Below are positions 17,758 through 26,590 of a stretch of 64,000 nt of DNA, in pieces. Made by a program: the position numbers and the translations under genes. The DNA is from Flavobacterium hydatis (GTDB lineage Bacteria > Bacteroidota > Bacteroidia > Flavobacteriales > Flavobacteriaceae): assembly GCF_000737695.1 (NCBI RefSeq), contig NZ_JPRM01000013.1, positions 60,758 to 124,757 of the forward strand. Reading direction: 5' to 3'. Each line of letters begins with the position of its first letter. Position 1 is the stretch's first letter. Below the pieces are notes generated by a model, which had not been told where the DNA came from, did no database searches, and saw only the letters and a list, made by a program, of their open reading frames with translations.

Positions 17758-19047
17758 TTATCCCAAGAAAGCCTTCAACTCTTCATAACTCTTAATCTTC
17801 ACACTAACTTTTTCCTCATTAATAACACTTTCAATTTGTGTTGGAATAGGAAGGGTAATTCCTAAAGCAGGTTCAACAACATCTAGGAATTTAATAGGAT
17901 GAGCAGTTTCTAAGAAAATACCAATTGCATTGTCATGCTTTTGTAATTCTTTCTTTAAACCAAGGTAGCCAACCGCACCGTGAGGTTCAGCAATATAACC
18001 GTTTGTATTGTAAATTTGTTTTAAAGCTTCAAGCGTTTCTTCATCAGTATAACTATAAGAAGAGAAATCTTTTTCGAAAGCTTTTAGATCGTTGTTGTAT
18101 AATTCCTGAATTCTAATAAAGTTACTCGGATTCCCAACGTCCATTGCATTAGAAATTGTGGCTTTAGAAGGTTTCGGGTCGTATTTTCCGCTTTCTAAGA
18201 ATCTTGGTACAGTATCGTTTACGTTTGTAGAAGCAACGAAATGTTCGATTGGTAAACCTAATTTCTTGGCTATAATACCAGCACAAATATTTCCGAAATT
18301 TCCGCTTGGGCATGAAAACACCAACGGTTTGTTTTGTTTTTTTAATGCTTTGTAAGCAAAAAAGAAATAGAACATTTGCGGCAACCAGCGTGCAATATTG
18401 ATAGAATTTGCAGAGGTAAGGTTTTTATGCGCTAAAGTCTCATCTAAAAACGCTTTTTTTACCATATCCTGGCAATCATCAAAAACACCATCAACTTCTA
18501 GAGCTTTAATATTTTGCCCTAAAGTTGTCAGTTGCTTTTCCTGAATGTCACTTACTTTTCCTGACGGATATAAAATAACAACTTCTACACCTGCAACACC
18601 AAGAAAACCGCTTGCAACCGCTCCACCAGTATCACCAGAAGTCGCAACAAGAACTGTGTTTTTACTATCTGCTTTATCTTTATTAAAATAGGCCAGACAA
18701 CGTGACATAAATCGCGCGCCAACATCTTTAAAAGCCATTGTAGGTCCGTGGAATAATTCGAGCGAATAAATTCCTTTTTCGACTTCTACCACCGGAAAAT
18801 CAAAACATAACGTTTCGGCAATAATTTCTTTTAAAACATGCTCAGGAATTTCATCCCCAACAAATTGGTTGATGGCCTCAAAAGCGATTTCTTCGTTGCT
18901 TAGATTTTCGATTGTCTCAAAAAAAGAAGTGTTTAATGGCGTGATAGTTTCTGGAAAATACAATCCTTTATCACTTGCTAATCCTTGTATTACAGCTTCC
19001 TGAAAAGAAACCTTTGGAGCATTATGGTTTAAACTATAGTATTTCAT
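17758..19047 (-). CDS. thrC: Threonine synthase
   Basis: 429 residues, usual length for the class with an N-terminal MKYYSLNHNAPKVSFQEAVI. The PLP lysine sits in GPTMAFKDVGARFM, and the cofactor loop is ATSGDTGGAVASGF. SGNFGNICAG and EPHGAVGY are further family marks. It converts O-phosphohomoserine to threonine, the last step of the pathway. It is the third gene of thrA-thrB-thrC, separated from thrB by 236 bases containing a dispersed repeat but no visible terminator. Confidence 0.97.
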   Translation of the reverse strand: MKYYSLNHNAPKVSFQEAVIQGLASDKGLYFPETITPLNTSFFETIENLSNEEIAFEAINQFVGDEIPEHVLKEIIAETLCFDFPVVEVEKGIYSLELFHGPTMAFKDVGARFMSRCLAYFNKDKADSKNTVLVATSGDTGGAVASGFLGVAGVEVVILYPSGKVSDIQEKQLTTLGQNIKALEVDGVFDDCQDMVKKAFLDETLAHKNLTSANSINIARWLPQMFYFFFAYKALKKQNKPLVFSCPSGNFGNICAGIIAKKLGLPIEHFVASTNVNDTVPRFLESGKYDPKPSKATISNAMDVGNPSNFIRIQELYNNDLKAFEKDFSSYSYTDEETLEALKQIYNTNGYIAEPHGAVGYLGLKKELQKHDNAIGIFLETAHPIKFLDVVEPALGITLPIPTQIESVINEEKVSVKIKSYEELKAFLG

Positions 19048-19134
19048 TTTTTTATTGCTTTAGGCTTTAAGCTATATGCTTTAGGCTTTTTTCCTAATGC
19101 TTATAAACTTATTGCTTTTTATTGGTTGTTTTAT

Positions 19135-19200
19135 TTTAACCGCAAAGAGCGCAAGGAAATTGTTTCTTTTGAAAACGCAGAGTTCGCAAAGCTTTGTGGT
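19135..19200 (+). repeat. Dispersed repeat inside the thr operon (thrB-thrC gap)
   Basis: AACCGCAAAGAGCGCAAGG, AAAACGCAGAGTTCGCAAAG and CTTTGTGGTG form a minus-orientation copy of the GCGGTTAA family. It would be present in the polycistronic mRNA. Confidence 0.6.
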
Positions 19201-19283
19201 GATATTTTTTATTAAACGCTATGTTTTTTGTTTGTGTTTTAATTATTGCACAAACCAATTTGTGTGCATTCGTGAAATTAGTA

Positions 19284-20204
19284 TTATATAATTCTTACGC
19301 CATCTGGATTAATTTTCGAAACGTGAATTTCGTATGGTAAATCTATATTATCATATACTTCGCTCATGGCTTTGGCAATTTTTTCAGCGTTTTCTTTTCC
19401 TCTGCTTAAAGCAAAAATAGAAGGGCCAGAACCTGAAATTCCAGAACCTAATGCACCATTTTCGAGAGCCGCTTGTTTGATTAAATCAAAACCAGGAATC
19501 AAGACACTTCGTAAAGGTTCTACAATTTCGTCATGAAGAGATCTTCCGATTAAATCGTAATCTTTAGTGTATAATCCAGCGATTAAACCACCTACATTTC
19601 CCCATTGCATGATGGCACTTTTTAGAGAAACATTTTGTTTTAATACCGAACGTGCATCAGATGTTTTTAACTCAATTTGAGGATGTACAACTGTAGCGTA
19701 TAATTCTTCTGGACTATCTATTTTTATAATATCCAGCGGATTGTAGCTTCTTACCAAGGTAAAACCACCCAAAAGGGCAGGAGCAACGTTGTCGGCATGA
19801 GCATTTCCGCTAGCTAATTTCTCACCTTGCATTGCAAACTGTACCAATTCTTTTCTAGAAAATGGACGCCCTAATAATTCGTTTATACCAAAGACAGCAC
19901 CAGCAGAACTTGCGGCACTACTACCGATTCCGCTTCCGGCTTTGATATTTTTATAAATTTCGATTTCAAACCCGAAGTCAGTTTCTATGGTTTCAAGCAT
20001 TGCCAATGCAGCAACTCCAGCTACATTTTTTTCTGTTTCTAAAGGCAAATCGGCACCAACAATTTTTGTGATGCGAACGCCTTTCTGGTCTGATTTGCGA
20101 ACAATCATTTCATCGCCCGCAGTTTCTAAACAAAGTCCGAGAACATCAAATCCACACGAGAGATTGGCAATTGTTGCCGGACAAAATAGTTTTATTTCTT
20201 TCAT
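19284..20204 (-). CDS. thrB: Homoserine kinase
   Basis: 306 residues, a GHMP kinase. The ATP loop is KAGSGIGSSAASSAGAV, and the N-terminal CPATIANLSCGFDVLGLCLE and the C-terminal GSGISGSGPSIFAL are conserved. It phosphorylates homoserine with ATP for the threonine synthase encoded next. It lies 149 bases downstream of thrA, with a repeat between them. Confidence 0.97.
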   Translation of the reverse strand: MKEIKLFCPATIANLSCGFDVLGLCLETAGDEMIVRKSDQKGVRITKIVGADLPLETEKNVAGVAALAMLETIETDFGFEIEIYKNIKAGSGIGSSAASSAGAVFGINELLGRPFSRKELVQFAMQGEKLASGNAHADNVAPALLGGFTLVRSYNPLDIIKIDSPEELYATVVHPQIELKTSDARSVLKQNVSLKSAIMQWGNVGGLIAGLYTKDYDLIGRSLHDEIVEPLRSVLIPGFDLIKQAALENGALGSGISGSGPSIFALSRGKENAEKIAKAMSEVYDNIDLPYEIHVSKINPDGVRII

Positions 20205-20214
20205 TTTTTTTAAG

Positions 20215-20345
20215 GTTCAGAGAGGCAAAGTTTCAGAGGTTCTAAGGTTTTGCCAATCATTGTTTTTTTTTAAGGTTCTAAGAATCTGAGATTCTAAGGT
20301 TCTAAGTTTTTTTTCTCAGAACCTTAGCGACTTAGTATCTTAGTG
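20215..20345. repeat. Dispersed repeat inside the thr operon (thrA-thrB gap)
   Basis: AGGTTCAGAGAGGCAAAG, TAAGGTTCTAAGAATCTGAG and AGAACCTTAGCGACTTAG belong to the purine-rich half of the dispersed repeat family. The element fills most of the 149-base spacer. Confidence 0.6.
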
Positions 20346-20353
20346 CCTCAAAA

Positions 20354-22801
20354 TTAATTATTTCCTATTCGAATTACATCTGCAAAAATTCCCGAAGCTG
20401 TAACCGCAGCTCCAGCTCCAGCACCTTTTATAAGCAGTGGCTGATCAACATAACGATCGGTGTAAAACAATACAATATTGTCTTTTCCTTCCAGATTATA
20501 GAATGGATGGTCTTTTGGGATAAATTGTAATCCTACGCTTGCTTTTCCGTTTTCGAATTGAGCTACATATTTCAATCTTGAATCTTTGCTTAAAGCTTCA
20601 TCATAAATAGCTTCAAAATGAGCTGAATGTTTCTTTAAAGATTCAAAGAAAGCTTCATTTGTAGTTGTAGCAAGAGATTCTGCAGGCATGAAAGATTCGT
20701 TTGCAATAGCATCGATATCCATTTCATAACCACTTTCTCTGATTAGGATTAAAATTTTTCGGGCAACATCAATTCCGCTTAAGTCAATTTTAGGGTCAGG
20801 TTCTGTGAATCCTTGAACTCCGGCTTCTTTTACTACATCGAGAAACGAGTTATCTTTATCAAAATTATTAAAGATAAAATTTAAACTTCCAGATAAAACA
20901 GCTTGAATTTTATGTACTTTATCACCCGATGCAATTAAATTCTTAACTGTATCTATAATCGGCAAACCAGCGCCAACATTGGTTTCGAATAAAAACGGAG
21001 CGTTAAACTGGCGTGATAAACTTTTTAGTTTTTTGTAATTATCATATTCTGATGAACAAGCAATTTTATTACAAGTTACTACCGCAATACTTTGTTTTAA
21101 GAATTCTTCGTAAGTTTCAGAAACAGTTGCATTTGCTGTAATATCAACAAAAATACTATTACGTAAATTCAGTTCTTTTGCACGTTCTATAAAAGCATCT
21201 TTATTAGCTGTTTCTCCACTCTCTAGAGCTGCTTGCCATTCTTTAAGAGAAATTCCATCCTCGTCGAAAATCATTTTTCTCGAATTAGATAAAGCAATAA
21301 CGCGAACATTTATCTTTAGGTTTTCTTTCAAAAACTTTCTTTGATTGTGAATTTGTTCAATGAATTTTTCTCCCACGTTTCCAACTCCCATTACAAATAA
21401 GTTAAGTTGCTTAGTGTTTTCTTCAAAGAAGTTTTCGTGTAGCGTATTTAATGCTTTTTTTACATCACGCTCATTAATTACAACCGAGATATTTCTCTCG
21501 GATGCACCTTGAGCAATAGCACGAATATTTACGTTGTTTTTACCTAGAGTGCTAAACATTCTTCCGCTTAAACCTTGGTGATTTTTCATGTTTTCACCAA
21601 CCAAAGCAATAATGCAAAGGTTTTTCTCAACGATACAAGGATCAACTTTATTTTGGGTAATTTCTACTTCAAAAGCACCATTAATTGCTTGCTCGGCATT
21701 TTCGGCATCTGCATTTAAAATACCAATACAAATAGAATGCTCTGATGATGCTTGAGTAATGAAAATAACATTGATACTTTCGTTAGATAAAACTTCAAAA
21801 AGACGTTTAGATGAACCCGAAACACCAATCATTCCCGAGCCTTCAAGAGTTATTAACGAAATATTATCGATATGGCTAATTCCTTTTACAATAGTATCTT
21901 TTGATGAAACCTGATTAGAAATATAAGTTCCTTCAGATTCTGGTTCAAAAGTATTCTTGATAACAATAGGAATGTTTTTTCTTAATACGGGTTGGATTGT
22001 AGGCGGATATAAAACCTTGGCACCAAAATGTGATAATTCCATTGCTTCCTGATAAGAAATTGTTGCAATAGGATGTGCTTGCTTCACAATTTTAGGATTA
22101 GCAGTGTACATTCCGTTTACATCAGTCCATATTTCCAGTCCTTTAGCGTTAAGCGCTCCTGCCAAGATTGCAGCCGTATAATCAGATCCGCCACGACCTA
22201 AAGTTGTAATGATTCCATCTAGTGATGAAGCAATAAAACCAGGCATGATAACAACTTGAGATTCATTTGTAGCAAAATAATCACGTATTAATTGATTAGT
22301 AACTTCAAAGTTTACAGCAGCTTTCCCAAAATGGTTATTGGTTTTTATAAGTTCACGGCTGTCTTTGTAACCGCTATTTTTATTAGTTTGTTTTAAAGCT
22401 TCGGCAATGATATAAGACGAAAGCAATTCTCCAAAACTCAAGATAGTATCTGATGTTCTATTGGATAATTCCCCCAATAAGAAACATCCATCGAGTAAAG
22501 TTTCAAGGTGATTTATAATTCTTTTTACGTGGCTTAATAAGCTACTTTGTTCGCTAACAGGAATTAGAGCTTTTAGGGTATCTAAATGTTTTTTCTCTAT
22601 TTCTGCAACTATATCTTTAAAACTTTCATCATTAGAAGCTGCTTTTGCGGCTGCAGCCTGAAGCAAATCAGTTACTTTGCTTAAAGCCGAAACTACAACT
22701 ACTAATTGATCTTGTTCTGATTTTTGGTTTACAATTTCTAAAACTTTCTTTATATTTTCTGCATTGGCGACCGAAGTTCCACCAAATTTTAATATTCTCA
22801 T
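20354..22801 (-). CDS. thrA: Bifunctional aspartate kinase / homoserine dehydrogenase I
   Basis: 815 residues. The aspartokinase domain (about 1-290) opens with RILKFGGTSVANAENI and includes GRGGSDYTAAILAGALNA. Two ACT-type regulatory segments lie at about 305-460 (GMIGVSGSSKRLFEVL, ISVVINERD). The homoserine dehydrogenase domain starts at about 465 with NLFVMGVGNVGEKFIEQI and contains GAGLPIIDTVKNLI and EPDPKIDLSGIDVARK. It performs the first and third steps of the threonine branch from aspartate. The asd enzyme for the second step is elsewhere. Expression is probably governed by the Thr/Ile-rich leader encoded 108 bases upstream. Confidence 0.97.
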   Translation of the reverse strand: MRILKFGGTSVANAENIKKVLEIVNQKSEQDQLVVVVSALSKVTDLLQAAAAKAASNDESFKDIVAEIEKKHLDTLKALIPVSEQSSLLSHVKRIINHLETLLDGCFLLGELSNRTSDTILSFGELLSSYIIAEALKQTNKNSGYKDSRELIKTNNHFGKAAVNFEVTNQLIRDYFATNESQVVIMPGFIASSLDGIITTLGRGGSDYTAAILAGALNAKGLEIWTDVNGMYTANPKIVKQAHPIATISYQEAMELSHFGAKVLYPPTIQPVLRKNIPIVIKNTFEPESEGTYISNQVSSKDTIVKGISHIDNISLITLEGSGMIGVSGSSKRLFEVLSNESINVIFITQASSEHSICIGILNADAENAEQAINGAFEVEITQNKVDPCIVEKNLCIIALVGENMKNHQGLSGRMFSTLGKNNVNIRAIAQGASERNISVVINERDVKKALNTLHENFFEENTKQLNLFVMGVGNVGEKFIEQIHNQRKFLKENLKINVRVIALSNSRKMIFDEDGISLKEWQAALESGETANKDAFIERAKELNLRNSIFVDITANATVSETYEEFLKQSIAVVTCNKIACSSEYDNYKKLKSLSRQFNAPFLFETNVGAGLPIIDTVKNLIASGDKVHKIQAVLSGSLNFIFNNFDKDNSFLDVVKEAGVQGFTEPDPKIDLSGIDVARKILILIRESGYEMDIDAIANESFMPAESLATTTNEAFFESLKKHSAHFEAIYDEALSKDSRLKYVAQFENGKASVGLQFIPKDHPFYNLEGKDNIVLFYTDRYVDQPLLIKGAGAGAAVTASGIFADVIRIGNN

Positions 22802-22903
22802 TGTGTTTGTCTTATTTTATAAATACAAGTGTTTATACGTATTCAATGCCTTTCTTCCTTCTGGAAAAAAAGTATGGATAACCGGATTATATGTAAAAAT
22901 GTA

Positions 22904-22918
22904 TACCCCTAAGGGGTA
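22904..22918 (-). promoter_or_regulatory. Hairpin at the end of the thr leader peptide
   Basis: Perfect inverted repeat TACCCC-TTA-GGGGTA on the minus strand. The leader's last codons and its TAG stop lie within it, and an ACATTTTTAC stretch follows. It could be part of an attenuator. A further T run (minus strand ACTTTTTTTCC, near 22866-22874) lies downstream, but I could not define one complete terminator/antiterminator pair by eye. Confidence 0.45.
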
Positions 22919-23007
22919 GTAGTAATTGTAGAAGTTGTTGTAGCAGTAATTGCAACCCAGTTTTGAGTTGTTATCGAAGAGTGATATTTTATACTGTTAT
23001 CTTTCAT
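22909..23007 (-). CDS. Threonine operon leader peptide (candidate attenuator)
   Basis: A 32-codon frame with ATG at 23007-23005 and stop TAG at 22911-22909, directly upstream of thrA. The peptide begins MKDNSIKYHSSITTQNW and ends VAITATTTSTITTTP. Ten of 32 residues are Thr and four are Ile, with a run of seven Thr in the last eleven codons. This is the composition of the E. coli thrL peptide, whose stalling at Thr/Ile codons controls the operon. A good Bacteroidota promoter lies 11 bases before the ATG, and a hairpin covers the stop. Translation and attenuation are inferred from composition and position; the peptide has no other visible function. Confidence 0.8.
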   Translation of the reverse strand: MKDNSIKYHSSITTQNWVAITATTTSTITTTP

Positions 23008-23018
23008 TTTTGATTTTT

Positions 23019-23047
23019 CAAATGTACAGGTTTTTATAATGAGCAAA
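23019..23047 (-). promoter_or_regulatory. Promoter of the thr leader and operon
   Basis: On the minus strand, TACATTTG (23026-23019) fits the TAnnTTTG -7 box exactly. TTTG at 23047-23044, within a T run, is the likely -33 element at 17 bases spacing. Transcription would begin about 8 bases before the leader ATG at 23007. Confidence 0.65.
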
Positions 23048-23399
23048 AAATCAAATTGAGTTTTTACGAATATTTTAATAATCAGGTAAGTAATATTGTC
23101 ATACTGATTATTTGTTAAAATTTAAAGCTTCAAAATGGGGTATTCATATATTTATCTCAGATTAAGGCAGTTGTTTTCTTTTGTTTAAGCAATAATTAGA
23201 AGTCTAATTTGCTTATAAATGATGTTTTTTGGGCTAAGTAAATAGTTATTTGCTATGTAGGACTTCTCTTTTTAATTTTTGTCGGCTTAATCTACTACAT
23301 AATTATAACGGTTTATATTTCTTAGAATTAATCTGATTTGAGAATTAATCCTAAAAAAAAGATTATTATTTATTGATTTGTGATTTAACATGTAAAATC
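23048..23399. other. AT-rich gap between thr promoter and the 23.5 kb lipoprotein gene
   Basis: No open frame, RNA gene or repeat from the families above is visible. It simply separates two divergent promoters. Confidence 0.4.
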
Positions 23400-23432
23400 T
23401 TTGGTTATATGTGTTTGTTTTAGCTATTTTCG
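23400..23432 (+). promoter_or_regulatory. Promoter of the 23.5 kb lipoprotein gene
   Basis: TTTG at 23400-23403 and TATTTTCG at 23425-23432 (one base off TAnnTTTG) are separated by 21 bases, the same spacing as the AraC-gene promoter at 52750-52782. The ATG at 23458 follows 25 bases later. Confidence 0.5.
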
Positions 23433-23457
23433 CCGAAATAATTATAAAAAAATAAAA

Positions 23458-24534
23458 ATGAAAAAAAACATTACCCTATTGTTTGTATCTTTTTTTATAC
23501 TCGTGTCTTGTAGTAACAATGAAGACAGCCCTATTGCCCCACCAACAGCTCCCGTGACTATAAAAGCTGCATTAAATGGAGGTGGAGTAGATGTAAGCTG
23601 GTCTGTTGTGGGAGGTACTGGTGTTACATACAATGTTTACAGAAATGGTAATCCTGTAAAAATTAATGCTGTCCCACTTACAGAAGCGAAATTTAAAGAT
23701 GTGCTTACATCTACTGGTTCTTTTACATATACTGTTACGGCTAATTCAGGAGGTGTGGAAAGTGCAAAAGGAGTAGTTTCTGAAAAAGTAATATTAGAAC
23801 TTCCTAAAACAAGAACTGTAGAATTATTTAATACTATAGAAAACACGAAATCTGAGTATACATATACTTATGATGCTACTAATATTACTAAAATAATAAG
23901 TCAAACTATCAAAAGTACTACGACTAGATTAGATGACGAAACCGTAACTGTATATGATGCAATAGCAAAGTATACGTATAATGAGGATTTAATTACAAAA
24001 GTAACCTACTATAATGTTGATAATACTGTTAAGTCATCTTTTGAATATGTATATAATTCAAAAAAAGATTTGATATCTATGATAAGAAAGGAATCTGATG
24101 GAAGTATTGATTATACAATTAATTATGCTTACGGTACAGATGGTTTAATTACTGAGACGAGCGATTATCCTGATTGGGGTACCTGGGTTTATACTTATGA
24201 AAAAGGTAATATGGTTAAATATGTCCATTCAGTTTCATTTTCATTTGATCCTTCAACTAAGCTTGTTGAAACATCTGATTTTGTTTATGACACAAAAAAT
24301 ATACCTACAAAAAATATTTTAGGATTTAATACTATTCTTATAGGTACTAATAGTGTTAATAATGAAGCTGGCTTTTCGGTTATTGTAAATAAAAATGGAA
24401 ATCTAGCTAATACCAGATTATCGAAAAGTGAATACACCTATAATGAAAATGGTTATGTTTTAACAAGAATGAGATTTCATGGGAAACCTTCACCAACAGT
24501 GCTAAATGAAAAAACAGCTATAACTTATTATTAG
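23458..24534 (+). CDS. Putative lipoprotein with fibronectin III-like domain and YD-like repeats
   Basis: 358 residues from the ATG at 23458. The frame is open from 23401, but the lipoprotein signal MKKNITLLFVSFFILVSC fixes the later start (lipobox Cys18). Residues about 30-105 look like a fibronectin type III domain (GVDVSWSVVGGTGVTYNVYRNG, SFTYTVTANSGGVES). The remainder has repeats such as SEYTYTYDATNITKI, AKYTYNEDLITKVTYYN and SEYTYNENGYVLTRM. Its C-terminal repeats resemble those of the lipoprotein at 12.6-13.6 kb. A terminator follows. The function is unknown; a cell-surface role is likely. Confidence 0.78.
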   Translation: MKKNITLLFVSFFILVSCSNNEDSPIAPPTAPVTIKAALNGGGVDVSWSVVGGTGVTYNVYRNGNPVKINAVPLTEAKFKDVLTSTGSFTYTVTANSGGVESAKGVVSEKVILELPKTRTVELFNTIENTKSEYTYTYDATNITKIISQTIKSTTTRLDDETVTVYDAIAKYTYNEDLITKVTYYNVDNTVKSSFEYVYNSKKDLISMIRKESDGSIDYTINYAYGTDGLITETSDYPDWGTWVYTYEKGNMVKYVHSVSFSFDPSTKLVETSDFVYDTKNIPTKNILGFNTILIGTNSVNNEAGFSVIVNKNGNLANTRLSKSEYTYNENGYVLTRMRFHGKPSPTVLNEKTAITYY

Positions 24535-24571
24535 TTTAAGAAGTTTTTTAGTTTACCTAAAAATTATAAAG

Positions 24572-24602
24572 AAAAGCAACTCTAAAAAGGGTTGCTTTTT
24601 TT
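24572..24602 (+). terminator. Terminator of the 23.5 kb lipoprotein gene
   Basis: Inverted repeat AAAAGCAAC / GTTGCTTTT with a run of T residues, 38 bases after the stop. Confidence 0.85.
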
Positions 24603-24957
24603 GTTTTTTTTTAAGATATGCTCATTAATAAAAAATAGCTTTTTTAATACAATTTGAATTTAAAATCTGAGTTTATTGACTTTCAAAAGTTCCATTATCA
24701 AAATTATATTGACATGAAAGTGCCGTCTATCTCATTTGTAGTTTAATTTTTATCAAAAGTTGAGTAGAAAATCATTTAAGTTATTGCATTATAGCAAATC
24801 TTAATCTAAATTTATTGAATGTATGGTATTGATAGTAAGTTATTTATATTCTTTATTAATACGTGTTAATTTCTTTTTGTATAACATTTTTTGTTAATTT
24901 TATTCGGAATAAAACCACCATTGTTTAAAATAATATCCTACTGGACATAAAGAAATG
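24603..24957. other. Long AT-rich leader region before the nitrate cluster
   Basis: No gene or RNA is recognised in these 355 bases. The regulatory signals begin at 24958. Confidence 0.4.
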
Positions 24958-24981
24958 ATTAAGGATAATATTGTCCTTAAT
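24958..24981 (+). promoter_or_regulatory. Upstream palindrome of the nitrate operon
   Basis: A 24-base near-perfect inverted repeat whose centre reads AAGGATAATATTGTCCTT; only one symmetric pair mismatches. It lies immediately before a second palindrome and is a candidate operator. Confidence 0.5.
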
Positions 24982-24995
24982 ATGACAAATGTCAT
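24982..24995 (+). promoter_or_regulatory. Crp/Fnr-like operator ATGACA-AA-TGTCAT
   Basis: Perfect 6+6 inverted repeat with a two-base spacer. Its centre (24988.5) lies about 40 bases before the start predicted from the TAATTTTG box at 25018-25025. This is the class II activator position used by Fnr/Crp-type regulators, and no good -33 element is present. An anaerobic, nitrate or NO-responsive Crp/Fnr regulator is the likely ligand; which one is not known. Confidence 0.55.
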
Positions 24996-25017
24996 TTTAA
25001 GTAGGAATTGATTTCTT

Positions 25018-25025
25018 TAATTTTG
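25018..25025 (+). promoter_or_regulatory. -7 element TAATTTTG of the nitrate operon
   Basis: Exact TAnnTTTG match 69 bases before the first narK start, downstream of the two palindromes. Confidence 0.55.
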
Positions 25026-25094
25026 ATTTTTTAATTAAAGGGTTCATAAAAAGAGTACTGATTTAATTAGAAACAATATTAAAAACAGTCAATT

Positions 25095-26570
25095 ATGAGT
25101 AGTTTATCTCAATCACACAAAATTTTATTTTTAAACACTTTGGCATTTACAATATGTTTTGCTTGCTGGACACTTAATGGTGTTTTGGTTACATATCTTG
25201 TAGATAAAGGTATATTTAATTGGACAGTTGTAGAAACAGGTTGGCTATTAGGAATTCCTATTTTATCAGGATCAATTTTCCGACTTCCAATAGGTATATT
25301 AACAGATAAATATGGAGGTAAGATTATATTTTCTGTTTTATTGTTATTATGTTCTATTCCTCTTTTTCTTCTCCCGTTTGCCAATTCATTCTGGAGTTTT
25401 GCAGTTTTAAGTTTTCTATTTGGTTTAGTAGGAACCAGCTTTGCAGTAGGTATAGGATATACTTCGGCTTGGTACCCTCAAAACTGGCAAGGTAGAGCTT
25501 TAGGTATTTTCGGAATGGGAAATGCAGGGGCAGCAATTACAACTTTCATAGCACCTACTTTATTAAATACTTTATCAGAAAAAGACCCAATAAATGGTTG
25601 GAAAATGTTGCCAGTAATTTATGCAGCAGTTTTAGTCTTTATAGGAATACTTTTTATTGTTTTTGCTAAAAATAAAACCAATCCAGGAGTTTCAAAAACA
25701 ATGAAAGAGCTAATGTCACCTCTTAAAAACATTAGAGTTTGGCGTTTTGGAGCCTATTATTTTTTAGTCTTCGGATGTTTCGTAGCTTATTCACAATGGT
25801 TAGTTCCTAATTTCATGAATGTTTATCATACGTCATTGGTAATGGGAGGAATGTTTGCAACAATGTTTAGTTTGCCATCAGGAATAATCAGAGCCTTTGG
25901 AGGTTATTTATCAGATAAATTCGGAGCCAGAAAAGTCATGTATTGGGTTTTAGGATCATCGATAGTTATTAGTTTTTTATTGATGTTCCCAAAAATGGAA
26001 ATCTTTACAGCAGGTCCTGGAGTTCTAGCTACTAATAATGGTATTGTTACAGAGATTTCTGCCGATGCAATAATCGTAAATGGCAAATTACATAAGGTTA
26101 ATTCAAAAGAAACTTCAACAGATGATGATACAGCAATTTTCCCAGTTAAAAACTCATGGCAGGAAATTCTGGTAAAACAAAATCAAGAAGTAAAAAAGAA
26201 AGAATTATTAGCTCAGGGAATTACCCAAATAAAATTTAGCGCCAATCTTTGGGTCTATGTGGTTTTGGTAATACTTATAGGTATTTCATGGGGAATTGGT
26301 AAAGCAGCAGTTTATAAACACATTCCTGAATATTTCCCTAACGAAGTTGGAGTTGTTGGTGGAATGGTAGGTTTAATAGGCGGATTAGGCGGATTTGTAG
26401 GACCAATTATCTTCGGATATCTGCTTAATTATACAGGACTCTGGACTAGTTCATGGATATTTATTTTCATAGTATCTGTTCTGTGCTTATTATGGATGCA
26501 CCGAACAATCATAAATGTTATGAGAACAAAATCACCAAATTTTACCAGACACATAGAAGACAATCACTAA
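25095..26570 (+). CDS. narK: Nitrate/nitrite MFS transporter, NarK type (first copy)
   Basis: 491 residues with about 12 membrane segments. NNP-family marks are Arg63 in SGSIFRLPIG and Arg266 in LPSGIIRAFGG (equivalent to the two substrate arginines of NarK), GMGNAGAAITTFIAP (140-154) and GGMVGLIGGLGGFVGPIIFG (422-441). Unusually, residues about 300-383, between two membrane segments of the second half, form a soluble insert (GIVTEISADAIIVNGKLHKV ... WQEILVKQNQEVKKKELLA). It is the first gene of the nitrate operon and is followed after 20 bases by a second transporter. It probably imports nitrate or exchanges it for nitrite. Confidence 0.9.
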   Translation: MSSLSQSHKILFLNTLAFTICFACWTLNGVLVTYLVDKGIFNWTVVETGWLLGIPILSGSIFRLPIGILTDKYGGKIIFSVLLLLCSIPLFLLPFANSFWSFAVLSFLFGLVGTSFAVGIGYTSAWYPQNWQGRALGIFGMGNAGAAITTFIAPTLLNTLSEKDPINGWKMLPVIYAAVLVFIGILFIVFAKNKTNPGVSKTMKELMSPLKNIRVWRFGAYYFLVFGCFVAYSQWLVPNFMNVYHTSLVMGGMFATMFSLPSGIIRAFGGYLSDKFGARKVMYWVLGSSIVISFLLMFPKMEIFTAGPGVLATNNGIVTEISADAIIVNGKLHKVNSKETSTDDDTAIFPVKNSWQEILVKQNQEVKKKELLAQGITQIKFSANLWVYVVLVILIGISWGIGKAAVYKHIPEYFPNEVGVVGGMVGLIGGLGGFVGPIIFGYLLNYTGLWTSSWIFIFIVSVLCLLWMHRTIINVMRTKSPNFTRHIEDNH

Positions 26571-26590
26571 AAATTAAATAAATATAATAT

